Shown: one piece after another, positions 59,900 through 64,000 of the stretch
Layout of the letters: every line of letters starts with the position of its first letter
How positions within the stretch are numbered: the stretch's first letter is position 1
NCBI RefSeq assembly: GCF_040545875.1
Contig: NZ_JBEPMR010000002.1
Source of the DNA: Faecalicatena_A orotica
GTDB lineage: Bacteria; Bacillota; Clostridia; Lachnospirales; Lachnospiraceae
DNA: 64,000 bases
Direction: 5' to 3' (one strand)
Translations under genes and position numbers: made by a program
Notes under the pieces: generated by a model
Databases searched by the model: none
Seen by the model: only the letters and a program-made list of their open reading frames with translations
What the model was told of the DNA's origin: nothing

Positions 59900-59979
59900 C
59901 AGATTGAGTGCGGAAGATAATAGTAAATATTTGATATATTTTATGAAAGTGGAAGGTATTATACGAGGAAGATAAGGTT

Positions 59980-60654
59980 ATGGAATATCTGGTATTAAAT
60001 AGTTACATAAATTTAGAAAAGAATAAACATAATTGGAAAACAATATTAAAAAAGATACCTAGACCCAAAATAGTTTGTTTTTTGATTATGTTAATAAGTG
60101 CTTGTTGCACAGTTGCTTTTGCTTTACAAGGTGAAGTATTACTAGAATTTATCAGCTTCGCTATAGAAATCATTTTTGCAGTAATTATGACTGTTATTAT
60201 ACAAAAGGAGTGTGTTATAAATAGTAATAGGGACATTAAGAAGCAAAATGACAGATATGATGAAATAAAAGAATGGTTAAAGAGTATAGGTTTTGAGGAA
60301 AAAAATCAAATTAAACAATTATGCCGCCGATGTGAAGTGGAGATTGAAAGTCACAAAGAGAAAGAAAGCAAGCGAGAAAAATTCTTAGATAAATTATTTG
60401 ATTTCTTTTTAATTCCGATTTTTGTAGCCGTGATATCATGGATATTTAATATGGAAGGTAGCATGTCGGAACAAATAGAGATTGTAACGAAAGTGGGAAT
60501 AATTGGTATTGTTCTATATGTTTTGCTATATGTCGCTTTAGATTTTTTTAGTCCTTTTATCGACAAAAAATATATCAAAATGTATGAGATGATAAAGGAT
60601 ATCCAAGGAGTGCTAGATAGAAAGTTTATAATAGAAAATGAAGATATTGTTTGA
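59980..60654 (+). CDS. Membrane protein of unknown function
   Basis: This 224-residue A/T-rich gene product has four hydrophobic segments arranged as two pairs (about 32-50 and 54-73; about 137-155 and 170-190). A charged, probably coiled cytoplasmic stretch (about 75-135, NRDIKKQNDRYDEIKEWLKS) lies in between and a short helical tail after. I recognise no family. Codon use is like that of the helicase gene, and it lies in the same accessory segment. The preceding GAGGAAGATAAGG may be the ribosome binding site. Confidence 0.55.
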   Translation: MEYLVLNSYINLEKNKHNWKTILKKIPRPKIVCFLIMLISACCTVAFALQGEVLLEFISFAIEIIFAVIMTVIIQKECVINSNRDIKKQNDRYDEIKEWLKSIGFEEKNQIKQLCRRCEVEIESHKEKESKREKFLDKLFDFFLIPIFVAVISWIFNMEGSMSEQIEIVTKVGIIGIVLYVLLYVALDFFSPFIDKKYIKMYEMIKDIQGVLDRKFIIENEDIV

Positions 60655-60735
60655 GCTTTTGACATATATTTATGTCAATGCATCTAATATGTTAAATGTG
60701 TCACTGTTTGGTAAAATAGTAGAATATTAATAATA

Positions 60736-60786
60736 AAAGTCTGAGAGTTGGAACTAATTTTATGTCAGTTCCGGCTCTCGGACTTT
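60736..60786 (-). terminator. Terminator of the pyrimidine operon
   Basis: On the minus strand AAAGTCCGAGAG...GGAACT / AGTTCC...CTCTCAGACTTT forms a long imperfect stem followed by TTATTATTAA, about 40 bp after pyrD. It may work in both directions. Confidence 0.7.
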
Positions 60787-60827
60787 GAGTTTATGAGAAT
60801 TTTGGAACTAGTTAAATGTTAAGAAGA

Positions 60828-61730
60828 CTATACTATACCACGTATTTCATCCAAAGATTCAATATGGTTATCTTTTAGATATTTTTCCATTCCTGCAATG
60901 ATGTCCAGTGAGATATCCGGTTTCATAAAAGTTCCGGTTCCAATCTGTACCACCTGGGCACCTGCCATGATGAATTCAATGGCGTCCTGCCATGACGTAA
61001 TCCCGCCAAGTCCCATAACAGGTATTTTGACAGCCTTACATACCTGATGTACCATACGCAGCGCGATTGGTTTAATTGCCGGGCCTGAAAGTCCGGCATA
61101 CCCATTGTTAAATAACGGTGCCTTTTTCTTTATGTCTATTGCCATAGCAAGGAAGGTATTGGTAAGGGAGACGCCGTCTGCACCTTCTTCTTCGCACATT
61201 CTGGAAAGTGAGACAATATCCTCTGCATTCGGTGAAAGCTTAACTACTAGTTTATGTCTGCAGATTTTGCGGACCTCCCGCACCAGTTCGCGTGCGGCTT
61301 CTGTTTTTACACCGAAATTCATTCCGCCTTCTTTTACATTAGGGCAGGAGATATTCAGTTCTAAAAGATCCAGATGCACATCATTTAACCGCTCCACTCC
61401 GCGGTAATAATCTTCTTTTGCATGTCCGCCAAGATTCACGATATTTACAACATTTTTTTCGTTAATCCAGTCCAGATCTTTTTCGATAAAGGATTCGATT
61501 CCCGGATTTTCGAGCCCTACACTGTTCATAATACCGCTTGGGGTCTCCCAGATACGTATTCCGTCGTTTCCGCCGTGGGGATGGATCATCATCCCTTTTG
61601 AGGAAAGTCCGCCTAACTTCTCAATATCAAAGCATTCTGCCAGTTCTCTTCCAAAACCGCACGTTCCGGATGCCAGGACTACCGGGTTTTTAAATGCAGC
61701 TCCGGCAAACTCTGTTTTTAATCTGCTCAT
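60828..61730 (-). CDS. pyrD: Dihydroorotate dehydrogenase, catalytic subunit (type 1B)
   Basis: This 300-residue FMN TIM barrel oxidises dihydroorotate to orotate in pyrimidine synthesis. The catalytic Cys lies in LELNISCPNVKEGG, the FMN-binding blocks are VVLASGTCGFG and PVMGLGGITSW, and VQIGTGTF closes the phosphate site. It is the type 1B form, which works with PyrK to pass electrons to NAD+. It starts directly after the pyrK stop codon (no gap) and ends before a terminator. Confidence 0.97.
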   Translation of the reverse strand: MSRLKTEFAGAAFKNPVVLASGTCGFGRELAECFDIEKLGGLSSKGMMIHPHGGNDGIRIWETPSGIMNSVGLENPGIESFIEKDLDWINEKNVVNIVNLGGHAKEDYYRGVERLNDVHLDLLELNISCPNVKEGGMNFGVKTEAARELVREVRKICRHKLVVKLSPNAEDIVSLSRMCEEEGADGVSLTNTFLAMAIDIKKKAPLFNNGYAGLSGPAIKPIALRMVHQVCKAVKIPVMGLGGITSWQDAIEFIMAGAQVVQIGTGTFMKPDISLDIIAGMEKYLKDNHIESLDEIRGIV

Positions 61731-62441
61731 TTATGCAAACACCTCACTTCCCAGAAATACCGGCCCATCTTTACACGCCGTCTTATTTCCGCTTTTCGTC
61801 TTACACGTGCATACTTTACACATTCCCATGCCGCATGCCATACGGTTTTCCATAGATACATACAGTGGCGCCTTTGCATTCAGTTTCATACATTTCTCAT
61901 ATAATACCCTCATCATGATTTCGGGGCCGCAGGCCAGTATGACGTCATAATCCAGAGGATTAATGGAGTCGGTGATGAAACCTCCGATGTCGATCGTGAC
62001 ATTATCCGCTGTGCTTCTATATTCTTTTTCCAGAACCGCCTGCCCGCTGAATCCAAGGTAAAGGTCAATCTGGTCACACATTCCGCTTTCCTTGTATTTC
62101 TTTGCCGTATAGTAAAATGGTGCGATGCCTACTCCGCCGCCGACCATGGCAACTCTCCCCTTAATATCCGCCGGAAATCCGTTTCCATATGGCCCCTGCA
62201 GAATCAATTCCTCACCCGGCAGCAAATTGCTTATAATTTCAGTGCCTTTTCCAACTGTCTTGTAGAGAAAAGATACTTTTTCACCGTCTGCGTCAAATAC
62301 ACTGATTGGCCTTGATAACACCGGATATTCATTCCATCCTCTAAGAAGATAAAACTGTCCGGCTTTTACATCATTTTTCTCTTCAGCTTCAATCAGATAA
62401 AAATCATCTGACAGCCTTACATTCGTTAATATTTTTCCCAT
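61731..62441 (-). CDS. pyrK: Dihydroorotate dehydrogenase electron-transfer subunit
   Basis: This 236-residue protein carries FAD and a 2Fe-2S cluster and moves electrons from PyrD to NAD+. The FAD site shows YPVLSRPISVFD. The NAD site is GRVAMVGGGVGIAPF. Cluster cysteines are in MACGMGMCKVCTCKTKSG and the following ACKDGPVF. It overlaps nothing and is joined to pyrD without a gap. An inverted repeat lies in the 86-bp leader before its start. Confidence 0.96.
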   Translation of the reverse strand: MGKILTNVRLSDDFYLIEAEEKNDVKAGQFYLLRGWNEYPVLSRPISVFDADGEKVSFLYKTVGKGTEIISNLLPGEELILQGPYGNGFPADIKGRVAMVGGGVGIAPFYYTAKKYKESGMCDQIDLYLGFSGQAVLEKEYRSTADNVTIDIGGFITDSINPLDYDVILACGPEIMMRVLYEKCMKLNAKAPLYVSMENRMACGMGMCKVCTCKTKSGNKTACKDGPVFLGSEVFA

Positions 62442-62455
62442 AGCCTCCTGTTTCA

Positions 62456-62492
62456 GCAGCTAAGATCATGCCCTTTCAAGACTCTTAGCTGC
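62456..62492 (-). promoter_or_regulatory. Inverted repeat between pyrC and pyrK
   Basis: Perfect 10-bp arms GCAGCTAAGA (62456-62465) and TCTTAGCTGC (62483-62492) flank 17 bases, just upstream of the pyrK ribosome binding site. With no T-run it is not a simple terminator. It may adjust expression of pyrKD relative to pyrC. Confidence 0.45.
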
Positions 62493-62527
62493 AAATGCCT
62501 CCCTTCTATATATAATACTTCTTGCTA

Positions 62528-63796
62528 CTATTTATCTTCATATACAATTCTGCCGGCGCAGATTGTATATTTGACCTTGCCATATAGCTCCTCCCCTATA
62601 AACGGAGAATTGCAGGATTTAGAATGGAATTTTTCTACCTTCCATTTTTCGAATTCATCAAATATAACAATATCGGCAGGCGCACCTTTCGCGATATATC
62701 CTACATCCAGCCCATACAGCCTTGCCGGGTTCAGCGTCATTTTTTTCAGCATGTATTCCATTGTAAGGATTCCTGTCCGAACCAGATTCGTAATGCCTAA
62801 GGCAAGCGATGTCTCTAAGCCAATCAGACCGCTCGGTGCCTGAGTAATCGGTTTTTCCTTTTCCTCTGTAGAATGGGGGGCATGGTCAGTTGCAATAATC
62901 TGAATCGTGCCGTCTTTCAGCCCTTCTAAAATTCCATATCTGTCTTCCTGTGTTCGCAATGGAGGATTGACCTTGGCCAGTGTCTTTTTTTCAAGTGCCG
63001 TTTCCTCAGTCAGGGAAAAATGCTGAGGTGTTGCTTCCGCCCAGACGTCCGCACCTAATTTTTGTGCAAGCCTGATATACTCCACAGAAATTCGTGAACT
63101 TACATGCTGAATATTGACTCTCGCCCCTGTCTCGAGTGCCAGAAGGCAGTCCCTTGCTACCATGAGCTGTTCAGACAATGCCATTGCACCACCTATTCCA
63201 AGTTCATCTGAAACGGTTCCCTTATTGATTCCCGCCTGAATCACATAATCAGGATCTTCTTCATGGAGGCTGACAGGCATTCCTGCATCTCTTGCCTTTG
63301 CCATAGCCTCATACATGAGCTTACTGTCTTTAATGGGAATCCCATCATCACTTAAGCCTGCAGCCCCGGCTTCTTTTAATTCCCGAAAGTCTGTCAGCTC
63401 CTGTCCCTGCATTCCTTTTGTCACAGCTGCGACAGACATGACGTGGATACCGGTCTGCCTCCCTTTTTCAAGAACATACTCAAGAGTCTCTTTATTGTCG
63501 ACTGTTGGTTTTGTATTTGCCATGCATACTACGGTCGTAAATCCTCCTGATGCAGCTGCCAAAGCGCCGCTTTCAATATCCTCTTTATATGTCAGACCGG
63601 GATCGCGGAAATGGACGTGGATATCAATCAGTCCCGGTGCAACGATTTTTCCTTCTGCTTCTATAACATGTTCATATTCATTGCTTCTTTTATATTTTCC
63701 TAACCCGACAATCTTTCCTTCATCAATCAGAATATCGATGGTTTCATCCATTCCGCTTTTGGGGTCGATGACCCTGCCGTTTTTGATTAAAATCAC
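62528..63796 (-). CDS. pyrC: Dihydroorotase
   Basis: This 422-residue class I dihydroorotase closes carbamoyl aspartate to dihydroorotate. Zinc ligands lie in DIHVHFRDPG near residue 58, and further ligands in NIQHVSS and IATDHAPH. The substrate-binding CMANTKPTVD is present. The start is GTG at 63796, overlapping the stop codon of the upstream gene by four bases (GTGA), which supports both the start and cotranscription. Confidence 0.96.
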   Translation of the reverse strand: MILIKNGRVIDPKSGMDETIDILIDEGKIVGLGKYKRSNEYEHVIEAEGKIVAPGLIDIHVHFRDPGLTYKEDIESGALAAASGGFTTVVCMANTKPTVDNKETLEYVLEKGRQTGIHVMSVAAVTKGMQGQELTDFRELKEAGAAGLSDDGIPIKDSKLMYEAMAKARDAGMPVSLHEEDPDYVIQAGINKGTVSDELGIGGAMALSEQLMVARDCLLALETGARVNIQHVSSRISVEYIRLAQKLGADVWAEATPQHFSLTEETALEKKTLAKVNPPLRTQEDRYGILEGLKDGTIQIIATDHAPHSTEEKEKPITQAPSGLIGLETSLALGITNLVRTGILTMEYMLKKMTLNPARLYGLDVGYIAKGAPADIVIFDEFEKWKVEKFHSKSCNSPFIGEELYGKVKYTICAGRIVYEDK

Positions 63797-64000
63797 TGGT
63801 TTTCCCTCCTGATATGTTCATAAATTACTCTTGCCCCATTGCAGATATCATCTATCGTGGCAAACTCCATTTTATTATGGCTGATGCCTTTATCACATGG
63901 AATAAAAATCATAGCAGTATCACAAATTGCAGCAAATGACATTGCATCATGTCCTGCCCCGCTTACCATGATGCGGTTAGATATATTTAATTCCCTTGCG
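63793..64000 (-). CDS. M20-family Zn hydrolase (partial, C-terminal end)
   Basis: Only the last 69 residues are in the window. They contain VSGAGHDAMSFAAI, MIFIPCDKGISHN and a final VIYEHIRRENQ, which are the C-terminal signature of M20 hydrolases of the N-carbamoyl-amino-acid hydrolase / allantoate amidohydrolase group. The His of SGAGHDA is a metal ligand or catalytic residue. Joined to pyrC by a four-base overlap, it might handle carbamoyl or ureido compounds linked to pyrimidine or hydantoin breakdown. The rest of the gene is needed to decide. Confidence 0.85.
   Translation of the reverse strand, partial: ARELNISNRIMVSGAGHDAMSFAAICDTAMIFIPCDKGISHNKMEFATIDDICNGARVIYEHIRRENQ

Noticed and set aside
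51398..60786. The accessory segment as a prophage or integrative element
   Set aside because: No integrase, structural phage gene, relaxase, transposase or flanking att-type direct repeat was seen. It looks like a locus with single-gene gain and loss.
1..64000. tRNA, rRNA and known riboswitch genes
   Set aside because: None was recognised in the gaps by eye. A tRNAscan or covariance-model run could still find a small RNA.

Overview
The window looks like chromosomal DNA of a gut-type clostridium, most probably Lachnospiraceae. The grounds are strong AGGAGG ribosome binding sites, sigma-A promoters with 17-bp spacers, a BceRS-BceAB module, GdpP-L9-DnaB and S6-SSB-S18 clusters, DUF951, DUF134 and DUF1848 proteins, BspA-type leucine-rich repeats and a class B sortase. 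This is inference from gene content. No rRNA or tRNA gene is visible.

Left part (1-18.6 kb). A leftward operon carries a YbaK-type deacylase, a BceRS two-component system, a BceAB peptide-antibiotic transporter and a monofunctional peptidoglycan transglycosylase. Rightward follow an LRR protein / VWA protein / MoxR ATPase operon, a HAD phosphatase, a PAS-PAS-GGDEF-GAF diguanylate cyclase, sortase B, DUF951, the rpsF-ssb-rpsR operon, and a DUF134 protein next to an 860-residue fusion of CoA-disulfide-reductase-like flavoenzyme, rhodanese and AsrC-like sulfite reductase modules.

Middle (18.7-32 kb). A cold-shock gene with an exceptional leader hairpin stands beside a regulon of about 13 kb for uptake and breakdown of ascorbate or a related sugar acid. 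It holds UlaG, PTS IIA/IIC/IIB, UlaF, UlaE, a DeoR repressor, its own HPr and Enzyme I, and four unusual partners (creatininase-family, HAD, UroD-family and a beta-propeller-like protein). UlaD, the usual decarboxylase, is absent. All four transcription units carry sigma-A promoters associated with one repeated motif, TCRTAWAAT.

32-51.4 kb is mostly housekeeping: AI-2E family transporter, GdpP, rplI, dnaB, a MerR regulator, a short ferredoxin, an orphan sugar-binding lipoprotein, an AraC regulator with two HTH domains divergent from an Fe-S flavin reductase and an SDR, a VanRS-like two-component system, mutS2, an HtrA-like protein that has lost its catalytic triad, and a YhaM-like exonuclease.

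51.4-60.7 kb is an accessory, A/T-rich segment bounded on the left by a perfect 21-bp inverted repeat. It contains rlmD with a severed C-terminal domain, a single-gene nuclease-helicase of about 1100 residues that resembles a phage-defence protein, a frameshifted gene remnant, a MATE exporter, a DUF1848 protein and two unknowns. The right edge is the leftward pyrimidine operon (pyrC-pyrK-pyrD) behind a partial M20 hydrolase.
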